Made by a program: the position numbers and the translations under genes
Source of the DNA: an uncultured Collinsella sp.
Lineage (GTDB): Bacteria; Actinomycetota; Coriobacteriia; Coriobacteriales; Coriobacteriaceae
Assembly: GCA_959599615.1 (NCBI GenBank)
Contig: CAUGKA010000016.1
Coordinates: 1 to 20,068, forward strand
Direction of reading: 5' to 3'
Length of the DNA stretch: 20,068 nucleotides
Notes under the pieces: generated by a model
What the model was told of the DNA's origin: nothing
Databases searched by the model: none
The model's input: the letters and a program-made list of their open reading frames with translations, nothing else
Part shown: positions 13,839-20,068 of the stretch, one piece after another
How the letters are laid out: the number at the start of each line of letters is the position of its first letter
How positions within the stretch are numbered: position 1 is the stretch's first letter

Positions 13839-15914
13839 ATGGGTGCTCCCAAGACCGGCAATGTAAGGAACGTGGTGCTCGTAGGCCAAGGCGGGGTGGG
13901 CAAGACTTCACTCGCCGAGGCCATGCTCCACCTTTCCGGCAAGACCGCCCGCCTGGGCGGCCACGACGGCACCAAGCCCACGCTCGACTATGACCCCGAA
14001 GAGGTCAAGCGTTCGTTCTCCATCTCGACGACCATTGCGCCGATCGACTGGAAGGGCGCGCGCATCAACGTGCTCGATGCCCCGTGCTACCCCGATTTTA
14101 TCGGCGACGCCTATGCCGCGATGAGCGTCTGCGAGACGGCTCTGTTTGTGGTCGACGCCGAGGCCGGCCCGCAGCCTACGACGGTTAAGCTCTGGTATGC
14201 CGCCGAGGACCTGCGTCTGGCGCGTGCGGTGTTCGTAAACCGCCTGTCGCGCTCCGAGGCCAGCTTTGCGACCACAATGGACCTGCTGCAGGAGCGCTTT
14301 GGTACGCGCCTGGGCGCCGTGACTCTTCCCTGGGGCGAGGGCGAGGACTTTGACGGCATCATCGACCTGGTGCGCATGAAGGCGCGCCACTGCAACGGCG
14401 CCGAGGCCGTTGAGTCGGAGATTCCCGAGGAGTATCGTGCCCAGGCCGAGGAGGCCCATGACCATCTGTGCGAGCTGGTGGCCGAGGCTGACGACGAGCT
14501 GATGATGAAATACTTGGAAGGCGAGGAGACGCTGACGCAGGAGGAGCTTGAGGGCTTGTTGTCCAAGGCGATCGCCGAACGCATCTTTGTGCCGGTCTTT
14601 GCGGGCGATTGCATTAAGGAGCAGGGCGTCAACTCGCTGATGGACGACATCGCCACGTACTTCCCGGCGCCGACCGACTACGGCGAGATGCCGCTCATCG
14701 ACGGCGATTCGCTTAAGATCTCGAGTGACGATGACCGTCCGGTGGCCTTTGTGTTTAAGACCCTGGCCGATCCGCAGCAGGGTCGCATCAGCTTTATCAA
14801 GGTGCTGACGGGTACGCTTGAGCCGGGTCTTGAGCTGATCAACGCCCGCACGCGCAAGAGCGACCGTCTGGCTCACCTTTATGTGATGTGCGGCCGCGAC
14901 ATGACCGAGGTCGGGCACGCCTATGCCGGCGATATCATCGTGGCACCCAAGCTGGCGGCCGAGACGGGCGATACGCTCTCGATTACCGGCAAGGTTGAGG
15001 CTGCGGCGTTTAAGTTCCCCAACTCGCAGTACCGCATCGCCATCGAGGCCGAGAACCGTGGCGACGAGGAGAAGCTCTACACGTTTATCGAGAAGGCCTG
15101 CAAGGCAGACCCGACCATGAGCATCGACCGCGACGAGGAGACCGGGCAGACCATCATCTCGGCGGTGGGCGAGGCACAGGTTTCGGTGCTGCTCAACCGT
15201 TTGGAGGACCGCACCAAGGTTGTGGCAAAGAGCGTGCCGATCCGCATTCCGTATCGCGAGACCATCCGCCGCACGGCGAGCGCACAGGGCCGACACAAGA
15301 AGCAGACCGGTGGTGCCGGTCAGTATGGCGACTGCTGGCTGCGCGTTGAGCCGCTCATTGGGCCCGACGGCACGAGCGACGGCTATGAGTTCGTGGACGA
15401 GGTCGTGGGCGGTCGCATTCCGCGCTCGCTGATTCCCGCCGTGGACAAGGGCGTCCAGGAGACCATGAAGGACGGTATTATTGCCGGCTACCCGCTCACG
15501 GGCATTCGCGTGGCTGTGTACGACGGTTCGTATCACAGCGTCGACTCCAACGAGATGGCGTTCCGCGCGGCGGCTCGCATCGGCCTGCGCAAGGCATGCG
15601 CCGATGCCGATCCAGTGGTGCTGGAGCCTATCGAGGAAATCACGGTGACGATCCCCGAGAGCTACGCCGGCGCCGTGATGGGCGACATCTCGGCCTCGCG
15701 CGGTCGCGTGACGGGCATGGAGACCGATGAGCGCGGAGACACCGTGGTCATTGCCCAGGCGCCGCTGGCCGAGCTGACGGATTACTCGACGCGCCTGCGC
15801 TCCATCACGCGCGGCACGGGCGACTTTACCATGAAGCCCGCGGGCTATGAGCAGGTGCCCTATGACGTTCAGGCCAAGCTGGTCGAGCGCTATGAGGAGG
15901 GCCGCGCCAAGTAG
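13839..15914 (+). CDS. Elongation factor G-like protein with altered GTPase motifs (691 aa)
   Basis: This is a full-length EF-G/TetM-superfamily protein, of the EF-G-like (second EF-G) type. G1 is GQGGVGKT at 16-23, and domains II to V follow in order. Domain IV has RHKKQTGGAGQYGDCWLRV and domain V ends in SITRGTGDFTMKPAGYEQVP. Two GTPase motifs differ from the canonical EF-G. Switch II reads DAPCYPDF at 80-87 where EF-G has DTPGHVDF, so the catalytic His is Tyr and the Gly is Cys. G4 reads NRLS at 134-137 instead of NKxD. Slow or altered GTP use is therefore likely, and the main translocase must be encoded elsewhere. AAGGAGG 5 nt before the ATG at 13839 fixes the start; the open frame from 13728 is upstream read-through. 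Confidence 0.92.
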   Translation: MGAPKTGNVRNVVLVGQGGVGKTSLAEAMLHLSGKTARLGGHDGTKPTLDYDPEEVKRSFSISTTIAPIDWKGARINVLDAPCYPDFIGDAYAAMSVCETALFVVDAEAGPQPTTVKLWYAAEDLRLARAVFVNRLSRSEASFATTMDLLQERFGTRLGAVTLPWGEGEDFDGIIDLVRMKARHCNGAEAVESEIPEEYRAQAEEAHDHLCELVAEADDELMMKYLEGEETLTQEELEGLLSKAIAERIFVPVFAGDCIKEQGVNSLMDDIATYFPAPTDYGEMPLIDGDSLKISSDDDRPVAFVFKTLADPQQGRISFIKVLTGTLEPGLELINARTRKSDRLAHLYVMCGRDMTEVGHAYAGDIIVAPKLAAETGDTLSITGKVEAAAFKFPNSQYRIAIEAENRGDEEKLYTFIEKACKADPTMSIDRDEETGQTIISAVGEAQVSVLLNRLEDRTKVVAKSVPIRIPYRETIRRTASAQGRHKKQTGGAGQYGDCWLRVEPLIGPDGTSDGYEFVDEVVGGRIPRSLIPAVDKGVQETMKDGIIAGYPLTGIRVAVYDGSYHSVDSNEMAFRAAARIGLRKACADADPVVLEPIEEITVTIPESYAGAVMGDISASRGRVTGMETDERGDTVVIAQAPLAELTDYSTRLRSITRGTGDFTMKPAGYEQVPYDVQAKLVERYEEGRAK

Positions 15915-15949
15915 CGCGTGGCGTTGCCTGCAACATGCATGCCGGTGCA

Positions 15950-15984
15950 AGGGCCGCTCTGGGCAATCCGGGGCGGCCCTTTTT
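15950..15984 (+). terminator. Terminator of the EF-G-like gene
   Basis: AGGGCCGC (15950-15957) pairs with GCGGCCCT (15973-15980), and a run of five T follows (15980-15984). It lies 36 nt after the stop codon. Confidence 0.88.
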
Positions 15985-16043
15985 GATCCCTGGGGGACGG
16001 AGGAAAACGGATCATTTTAGGTTTTGGGGCAGCTTGGTCGGCC

Positions 16044-17027
16044 CTAGCCCCCCGAGGCCTGATTGCGGCCGGTGGCGTAGTCGATCTGCACGTGCGGCTG
16101 CAGATTGTAGCAATATACGTGGAAGCAGAGGGTCTTGCCGTGGTCCTCGACCGATTGCGCCTCAAGGCGCACGCCGCGGCAGACGAGCTCCTCTTCGTTA
16201 TACATGGGTGTGACGCGGTAGAGCACATGGTTGCCTGTGTCGTGGATGTAGTCGAGGATCTGCTCTTCAAACGGCAGCATGCCCGTTTCGTTGAGATAGC
16301 GCGTGCCGGTGAGCAGATTCTTGCGGTTGGCGTTTTCGCCGCAGAGCGACCAGGCGATAAGGTGGCAGCGGTTGTAGAGGCTCTGACCCGAAATAAAGTC
16401 GTAGCGCTGCTGGTGCCACCCGGCGGGATGGATACGCGAGATATCGCCGCGCTTGCCCTGACCGAGCGATTCGGGACCCACGCAGGCGAGTGCCTTGCGG
16501 GTGCGGCCCAGGCTATCGAGCTTGGAGAACTTCTTAAAGCAGCCCTCTTCGGTAGCTCGCTCGTATTCGTCGAGCGTGAATGATGGCGTGCCCAACGGGT
16601 GCGTGCTGTCGGCGCGAAGGGCAACGTAGGGGTTGCCGGCGTAGTCGGGAATGCTGCTGAGATATACGCCGCGGGCGTGGTCGAGATCGGGGTTTTCGAC
16701 CTCGTCGATGGGGGTGGTGGCGCTATCCTCGGAGGTGCCGTCGCCGGTGTCGGTCGCGGCGGATTCGGAGCCATCGCCAGAGTCCTGGCTGTTTTGGGAG
16801 TCCGTGGAGCTTGCCGTTCCCGATTCGAGCCGGGCGACCAGGTCCGCCTCGTCATCAGTGCGGCTGGGGCTCTCGTTTTGTTTCTCGGCCAGAGCCGCCG
16901 CCTGTTCATCGCTTTGCGGCGACAGCAGCTTGGGCGCCCTGTCGAGCGATCCCGTAAACAGCGCAAACCCCAGCACCACGGCGGTGCCGATGGAAAGTAC
17001 CTGCTTGTAGGCGGACTTGCGCGACAT
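16044..17027 (-). CDS. Membrane-anchored DNA/RNA non-specific endonuclease (327 aa)
   Basis: This is a beta-beta-alpha metal nuclease of the NucA/EndA-like type (DNA/RNA non-specific endonuclease family). A basic N-terminus and one hydrophobic segment (about 10-27) indicate a signal anchor, so the enzyme should act outside the membrane. Residues about 50-110 form a Ser/Asp/Thr/Glu-rich spacer. The catalytic domain follows: PAGWHQQRYDFISGQSLYNRCHLIAWSL with catalytic His222, then ENANRKNLLTGTRYLNETGMLPFE, whose Asn residues should hold the metal. AGGAG 6 nt before the ATG at 17027 supports the start. EndA of Streptococcus cuts incoming DNA during uptake; whether this protein feeds, defends or serves DNA uptake cannot be told here. 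No competence genes are adjacent. Confidence 0.9.
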   Translation of the reverse strand: MSRKSAYKQVLSIGTAVVLGFALFTGSLDRAPKLLSPQSDEQAAALAEKQNESPSRTDDEADLVARLESGTASSTDSQNSQDSGDGSESAATDTGDGTSEDSATTPIDEVENPDLDHARGVYLSSIPDYAGNPYVALRADSTHPLGTPSFTLDEYERATEEGCFKKFSKLDSLGRTRKALACVGPESLGQGKRGDISRIHPAGWHQQRYDFISGQSLYNRCHLIAWSLCGENANRKNLLTGTRYLNETGMLPFEEQILDYIHDTGNHVLYRVTPMYNEEELVCRGVRLEAQSVEDHGKTLCFHVYCYNLQPHVQIDYATGRNQASGG

Positions 17028-17309
17028 TGGGGCTCCTGGATGGACGGTTAGGAATCTACCAGTCTAGCAGGAGCCGGCAAGGGCCGTTCTGTCGAACAAA
17101 TACTCAAGATTTGGAATAGACGCTACTGATTCATTTGTCTCATATGGAGCTGCGGCGGTTGTGTATATGGGGCTATTCGGCGTTTCCCCAGATAAAACCT
17201 GCCAAAATAAACCTGTCCCCTTTTAGAAGGTCGGCAACAATTTATGTGGTTCAGGTTGAGCATACGCGAGCGAGCAGGTTCCGGGTGCGGCAGGGTGACG
17301 TGAAACAAG

Positions 17310-17336
17310 CGGGCGCTGGCCTTTTGGTCGCGCCCG
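17310..17336 (-). terminator. Possible larE terminator hairpin
   Basis: CGGGCGC (17310-17316) pairs with GCGCCCG (17330-17336), with inner GGCC/GGTC pairing. On the minus strand it is followed by CTTGTTTC, a weak T tract. It is about 80 nt beyond the larE stop. Confidence 0.4.
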
Positions 17337-17386
17337 TGCAGTTAAACGTCAGATTGCCGTGCCCGGGACCTGCGCAGGGCCGAGCA

Positions 17387-17413
17387 GTTACGCCGTTTGT
17401 AAAACGGCGTAAC
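17387..17413 (-). terminator. Perfect hairpin abutting the larE stop codon
   Basis: GTTACGCCGTTT (17387-17398) and its exact complement at 17402-17413 enclose a 3-nt loop and directly adjoin the larE stop codon at 17414-17416. It lacks a T tract, so it may protect the mRNA 3' end rather than terminate by itself. Confidence 0.5.
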
Positions 17414-18292
17414 TTAAAGATTCATGTTGCCGTGAATGTAGGGGGTGATCTCGGGGGAGATATGGCCGCAGCCCAGCTCGCGCAACGCGGACTCGATGGC
17501 GGCGGGCAACGGGGCCTTGCCCTCGGCATTGACGGCGGTGCCGCCGAGAGAGGCAATCTTGGTGACATCTGCGGGAGCGGCTTCGATATGCATGCAGCCG
17601 CCGACCAGGCGTGCGCGGACCTGCACCAGACCAAGATCGTGCAGGTAATCCTCGCAGGCGCGGATCAAATCGACCTTCTCGCGCGTAAGCTCCTCGCCCG
17701 TGGGGACGCGCGTGGCAAGACAGGCTCCCGCCGGCAGGTTCCAAACGGGATAGCCCCATGCGCGCAACAGCTCGCGCTCTTCGTCCTTGGTAAAGCCGAC
17801 CTCCATGAGGGGGGAGCGTACGCCGAGCTCTTCTGCCGCGCGCATACCAGGGCGGTAGTCACCGCGATCGCTTGCATTGCTGCCGTCGATAACGGTAGGA
17901 AAACCTAATGACTTAGCGTGGTTGACGATGGCGGTAAAGCCGGCGTGCTTGCAGTGGTAGCAACGGTTGGCGTCGTTGCAGGCTACTTGGGGGAGCTGCA
18001 ACTGATCGACCGAAAGATTGAGCACGGGGAGCTTAAAATGCGGCCCCTCATTGGTTTGCCCGTCAACGGATCGCTCAAATGAAGCCTGCTCAGGTGTGCC
18101 GATGAGCGGCGTGGTGAGGTGAACGAGAAGCGTGTCGGCAGGCATGATACGGGCGCAGACCGCAGCCAAAAAGCTGCTGTCGACGCCGCCGGAAAAGCCG
18201 ATGGCGACGCGCCCGTATGCCAAAAGCAGATGTTCGAGCGCTGATAGCTTGTCTTGAAGCTCCTCTGCGGGTGCCGTGGTGTCTAAAATCAT
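17414..18292 (-). CDS. larE: ATP-dependent sulfur transferase LarE (292 aa)
   Basis: LarE adenylates the carboxylate of pyridinium dicarboxylate mononucleotide and adds sulfur, a step in making the nickel-pincer cofactor of lactate racemase. The PP-loop SGGVDSS is at 34-40. CYHCK is at 111-115, VIDGSNASDRGDYRPGMRAAEELGVRSPL at about 134-162 is typical, and PAGACLATRVP holds Cys191, at the position of the sacrificial or cluster-binding cysteine. Length is normal. AAGGAA about 7 nt before the ATG at 18292 supports the start. No larA, larB or larC is adjacent, so the cofactor genes are elsewhere or this homologue serves another sulfur transfer. It is divergent from the HAD gene. Confidence 0.9.
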   Translation of the reverse strand: MILDTTAPAEELQDKLSALEHLLLAYGRVAIGFSGGVDSSFLAAVCARIMPADTLLVHLTTPLIGTPEQASFERSVDGQTNEGPHFKLPVLNLSVDQLQLPQVACNDANRCYHCKHAGFTAIVNHAKSLGFPTVIDGSNASDRGDYRPGMRAAEELGVRSPLMEVGFTKDEERELLRAWGYPVWNLPAGACLATRVPTGEELTREKVDLIRACEDYLHDLGLVQVRARLVGGCMHIEAAPADVTKIASLGGTAVNAEGKAPLPAAIESALRELGCGHISPEITPYIHGNMNL

Positions 18293-18326
18293 GAAACGTT
18301 CCTTATCGTTGAGTACTCGATCGAAA

Positions 18327-18356
18327 ACTATAATCCTAATGCGTTACTTGCCATAA
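18327..18356 (-). promoter_or_regulatory. Candidate promoter of larE
   Basis: On the minus strand TTATGG (18351-18356) and TATAGT (18327-18332) are separated by 18 bp, about 35 nt before the start codon. The -35 is weak. Confidence 0.35.
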
Positions 18357-18465
18357 GACTTCTATCTGTGTAACGAAAGTGCAATATGGTATATACGTTA
18401 TATACAAGTTGGCAAATGCGGTAGAGTTGCAGCAACGCGACAGCGAGAGTCGATGGGGGACCAAT

Positions 18466-19116
18466 ATGATCAAGGCTGTTATTTTTGACATGGATGGAAC
18501 GCTGGTCGATACCGAGCGTTTGGGGATTAAGGCCTGGAAGGCAGGCGCCGCTGAGCTGGGGCTCGCGATTGATGATGCGCTGATCCATCAGTTTATCGGT
18601 CGCACGCTGCCCGATGTTATGGACATCCTCGATAAGCATTACGGCAGCCACGAAACCACCGAGGCGATCTATCGTCGCCACAAGGAGATTCGCGACGAGA
18701 TGGTCAAGACCGAGCTGGAGCTTAAGGCCGGTGCCGCCGAGTGCCTAGACGAGCTGCTGGCTGCGGGCTATTACGTGGGTCTAGCGACGTCGTCGCGCCT
18801 CGTTACGGCCGAGCGCAACCTTAAGATGGTCGGCCTGTTTGACAAGTTTGAGACCGTGACCTGCGGCGAGGATGTCGTACACGGCAAGCCCAACCCCGAG
18901 ATGTATCTGCTCGCTTGCGAGCGTGCGGGCTTTGCTCCCGAGGAATGCGCCGTGGTCGAGGATTCGCGCAACGGCTGTGTCTCGGGCATTACGGCCGGCT
19001 GCCACGTCTTTGCCGTGCCCGATATCGTGCCGCTGCCGCAGGACGTGGTGGATGGCTGCGAGGCTGTGCTCGATACGCTGTTCGATCTGGCGGCGGCGGT
19101 CAAGGCCGTGCGCTAG
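18466..19116 (+). CDS. HAD-superfamily phosphatase/phosphomutase, beta-phosphoglucomutase-like (216 aa)
   Basis: This is a cytoplasmic HAD subfamily IA enzyme. Motif I DMDGTLVDT has the nucleophile Asp8 and acid/base Asp10, motif II is ATSS at 107-110, and motif III is Lys141 in HGKPNPE. Motif IV is VVEDSRNG with Glu165 and Asp166. The helical cap between motifs I and II is of the size seen in beta-phosphoglucomutase and sugar-phosphatases. The substrate is probably a phosphorylated sugar. I start at the ATG at 18466, which has GGGGGA 5 nt upstream; the open frame from 18379 runs through a promoter-like AT-rich region. It is divergent from larE and convergent with a LacI-type regulator, which fits sugar metabolism but does not prove a link. 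Confidence 0.9.
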   Translation: MIKAVIFDMDGTLVDTERLGIKAWKAGAAELGLAIDDALIHQFIGRTLPDVMDILDKHYGSHETTEAIYRRHKEIRDEMVKTELELKAGAAECLDELLAAGYYVGLATSSRLVTAERNLKMVGLFDKFETVTCGEDVVHGKPNPEMYLLACERAGFAPEECAVVEDSRNGCVSGITAGCHVFAVPDIVPLPQDVVDGCEAVLDTLFDLAAAVKAVR

Positions 19117-19156
19117 ACAATTGCGGCGTTGAAACGAGCAATTGCTCACGTTTGCA

Positions 19157-19202
19157 CTTAAGCAAAAGAGGCCCGGCAATGGTCGGGCCTCTTTTGCTTA
19201 AG
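19157..19202. terminator. Bidirectional terminator between the HAD and LacI-type genes
   Basis: A perfect 19-bp stem (19157-19175 with 19184-19202) encloses an 8-nt loop. CAAAAGAGGCCCG and its complement place a T tract inside the stem foot on either strand, so it can stop both convergent genes. Confidence 0.92.
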
Positions 19203-19229
19203 CGGCGACTTAGCATACTTGCGGTCGTG

Positions 19230-20068
19230 CTATAGATACGCACCGAGGTTGATGGCCGTGGCGTCGGTCTGGCTGCTTGCCTGGGTGCTGGCGCGTTCCA
19301 GCAGGAACGGACGTACCAGTTCTTGGCGGTTGATACCCTCGGCGGCGGTGACTGCGGTGACGGTGCGCGCTGCAGAGCCGACGCGGATATGCTTGGTCTT
19401 TGCCGGGGCCTTGTTCTCGATTTGCTCCATCAGCAGTTGGACACCCTTGCGGCCAATCTCGTAGCCCGGGGGCGCTACCGTAGTGAGCGGGACCGATCCG
19501 CTCCAAGCGAGCGGGTTGCCATCGCAACCTGCTACGCGTACTTGCCCGGGTACAGAGATGCCCTTGTCGACCAGCGCCGAGATAGCGCCCGAGGCCAACA
19601 CGTCGGTCAGGCCGACGACAAAATCGGGGCGTTCGTTCGCGGGGCGCTCGGCGATTTGGGCACCGATGCCGTAGCCGTCGGCAGCGGTATTCCATTCGCC
19701 GGCGTCGATGACTTCGATCTTGATATCGGGGTGCAGGGCAAGGGCCTTGTGAATGCCAAGTACGCGTAGGGTGAGCTGCATAAATGCTGCTCTGCCCACG
19801 ACGGTGATATGGCGCGCGCCACGGGCAACGGCGAGTTCGGCGATGATGCGACCTTGGGCTTCGTTATCGGCAGCCACGTAGTGGCCGGGCTCGGAACAGT
19901 GGATGTCCAGATGGACGATCGGCACGGGCATCTTGGTCATGGCGGGGTGCCAGTCGGGGGACGCCATGGGCTGGACCATGACGCCGGACATCTGCGTGCC
20001 CATAAAATAGCGCAGGTAGTGGTCCTCGAGGATGTCGTCGTTATCGGCGTTGGCGATGAGCAGGTCAT
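19230..20068 (-). CDS. LacI-family transcriptional regulator, C-terminal part (partial)
   Basis: The gene runs off the right edge; the N-terminal helix-turn-helix is outside the window. The frame stays open beyond the internal Met at 20003 to the last base, reading DLLIANADNDDILEDHYLRYFMGTQMSGVMVQPM, which is the usual start of the LacI/PurR periplasmic-binding-like effector domain. Further family landmarks are HLDIH, VAADNEAQGRIIAELAVARG, VVGLTDVLASGAISALVDKGISVPGQVRVAGCDGNP and the final LTTVAPPGYEIGRKGVQLLMEQI. The effector is probably a sugar or sugar phosphate and the role repression, by family. Its target operon would be expected to the right of the window. About 279 residues are visible. 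Confidence 0.9.
   Translation of the reverse strand, partial: DLLIANADNDDILEDHYLRYFMGTQMSGVMVQPMASPDWHPAMTKMPVPIVHLDIHCSEPGHYVAADNEAQGRIIAELAVARGARHITVVGRAAFMQLTLRVLGIHKALALHPDIKIEVIDAGEWNTAADGYGIGAQIAERPANERPDFVVGLTDVLASGAISALVDKGISVPGQVRVAGCDGNPLAWSGSVPLTTVAPPGYEIGRKGVQLLMEQIENKAPAKTKHIRVGSAARTVTAVTAAEGINRQELVRPFLLERASTQASSQTDATAINLGAYL

Larger units (their letters stand above)
17028..17413. other. 386-bp spacer between the nuclease and larE genes
   Basis: No credible gene is present. The spacer holds a possible minus-strand promoter for the nuclease gene (TTGCCG at 17075-17080 and TAGATT at 17053-17058, 16 bp apart). It also holds a TGGGG/CCCCA inverted pair (about 17167-17190), a GGGGACAGGTTT motif on the minus strand (17210-17221) and hairpins near larE listed separately. 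Confidence 0.5.

Noticed and set aside
13908..15950. 680-residue open frame on the minus strand
   Set aside because: It is antisense to the EF-G-like gene, which has full domain homology; high GC codon bias leaves the opposite frame open.
17123..17308. 61-residue minus-strand frame in the nuclease-larE spacer
   Set aside because: Crosses the GGGGACAGG repeat fragment and shows no protein-like pattern.
17135..17908. 257-residue open frame on the plus strand
   Set aside because: Mostly antisense to larE; its first part crosses a spacer with repeats and hairpins, and there is no family resemblance.
1..20068. CRISPR array, tRNA, rRNA or transposase gene
   Set aside because: No regularly spaced repeats, no tRNA-like TTCGA arm within a cloverleaf, and no transposase-like frame were found by reading both strands.

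Overview
The window looks like chromosomal DNA from a high-GC, gut-type actinobacterium of the class Coriobacteriia. A Collinsella-like genome is my best guess. This rests on codon use, the style of the proteins (FtsH with a long acidic tail, an EF-G-like second factor, a RumA-type methyltransferase with a basic N-terminal tail) and the dense GC-rich intergenic hairpins. It is an inference from composition and gene style, not from a database match. I see no tRNA, rRNA, CRISPR array, transposase gene or prophage gene.

Layout. 1-2202: the tail of an upstream transcript with its terminator; a minus-strand hypothetical tail-anchored membrane protein (137-604); an AT-rich spacer; an Hsp20 chaperone; and a minus-strand YycJ/WalJ-type metallo-beta-lactamase-fold hydrolase. 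2251-6629: a plus-strand housekeeping cluster, tilS - hpt - ftsH (tRNA-Ile lysidine synthase, purine salvage, membrane protease), closed by a terminator. 6686-8979: a 64-bp palindromic repeat, a class I/II aminotransferase and a YcdX-like PHP phosphoesterase. 9058-10491: a minus-strand RumA/TrmA-family RNA m5U methyltransferase. 10492-10925: a 434-bp spacer with a perfect 36-bp inverted repeat, a diverged direct repeat and a good promoter. 10926-13528: a polar amino acid ABC importer (lipoprotein, permease, ATPase) whose two internal spacers each hold a copy of the same hairpin element. 13839-15914: a GTPase-altered EF-G-like factor. 16044-17027: a minus-strand membrane-anchored DNA/RNA nuclease. 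17414-18292: minus-strand larE. 18466-19116: a plus-strand HAD phosphatase of beta-phosphoglucomutase type. 19230-20068: a minus-strand LacI-family regulator cut by the window edge.

How the genes fit together. The tilS-hpt-ftsH block is a common core arrangement. The ABC genes form one transport operon whose spacers are filled with structured repeats that could set the relative mRNA levels of lipoprotein, permease and ATPase. Most transcription units end in strong GC-rich hairpins. Several genes have a -10 hexamer TACAAT at a sensible distance but no good -35.

The most novel signals are non-coding. They are the paired hairpin elements inside the ABC operon (same core, different but self-complementary arms), the 139-bp nested inverted repeat, the GGGGACAG palindrome and a parS-like 16-mer. 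Among proteins, the EF-G-like factor with an altered G4 motif and a DAPCYPDF switch II stands out. No complete new multi-gene system is evident.
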